From the NCBI GenBank assembly GCA_002362175.1, contig DETU01000073.1, positions 1 through 6,725 of the forward strand: 6,725 bases of DNA, read 5' to 3'. How positions within the stretch are numbered: the stretch's first letter is position 1; each line of letters starts with the position of its first letter. Shown one piece after another: positions 6,652 through 6,725 of this stretch. The translations under genes were made by a program, and so were the position numbers. Below the pieces are notes generated by a model. The model ran no database searches. It saw nothing but the letters and a program-made list of their open reading frames with translations, and was not told where the DNA came from. The DNA is from Ruminococcus sp. UBA3280 (GTDB lineage Bacteria > Bacillota > Clostridia > Oscillospirales > Ruminococcaceae).

Positions 6652-6662
6652 TTTCATGTCTA

Positions 6663-6691
6663 ATTATAACATATATATAACAAATATTCCA
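6663..6691 (-). promoter_or_regulatory. Sigma-A-type promoter of the AraC-family gene
   Basis: On the - strand a perfect TATAAT (6663-6668) is preceded by TGT, giving an extended -10 element. Seventeen bases upstream is TGGAAT (6686-6691), a poor -35 with 3 of 6 matches, which an extended -10 can tolerate. Transcription would begin near 6656, leaving a leader of about 18 bases that contains the ribosome binding site and little else. Confidence 0.65.
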
Positions 6692-6725
6692 GCAGTTCAT
6701 CAATTTAAAACATTTTTTATTTATA

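Overview
The window looks like chromosomal DNA from a low-GC, cellulose-degrading gut or rumen clostridium, most likely a Ruminococcus of the Oscillospiraceae. The main evidence is a secreted glycoside hydrolase with a type I-like dockerin and a long threonine linker, which is typical of ruminococcal cellulosomes. The FeoA-FeoB fusion and the AT-rich intergenic regions with strong AGGAGG-type ribosome binding sites fit the same group. The genus call is inference; no rRNA or other phylogenetic marker is present.

Layout. From the left edge to about 2543 on the + strand is a ferrous-iron uptake operon: a fused FeoA-FeoB transporter followed 3 bases later by a 44-residue Cys-rich, single-pass membrane protein of the FeoB-associated type. 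A perfect 13-bp hairpin at 2545-2580 closes it. From 5790 down to 2602 on the - strand is one large secreted enzyme of 1062 residues with the order signal peptide, CBM4-like module, Ig-like CelD_N module, GH9 cellulase, dockerin, poly-Thr linker, GH16 lichenase-type beta-glucanase. It converges on the iron operon and uses the same hairpin as its terminator. Upstream of it on the same strand (6638-5901) is an AraC-family regulator with its own good promoter (extended -10 TATAAT at 6663-6668). The 110-bp gap between regulator and enzyme gene holds AT-rich repeats but no convincing terminator.

How the genes work together. The regulator and the enzyme plausibly form a small carbohydrate-response unit, in which the AraC protein controls, and may be co-transcribed with, a dual-activity beta-glucanase that docks onto a cohesin scaffold outside the cell. 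The iron operon is a separate unit that meets it tail to tail; I see no functional link beyond the shared terminator.

Nothing here is clearly a new biological system. The points most worth a second look are the two-enzyme architecture with an internal dockerin, the unclear start of the FeoAB gene (possibly a one-base deletion), the small Cys-rich FeoB partner, and the regulator-enzyme pairing. No tRNA, rRNA, CRISPR array, insertion sequence or phage gene was seen.
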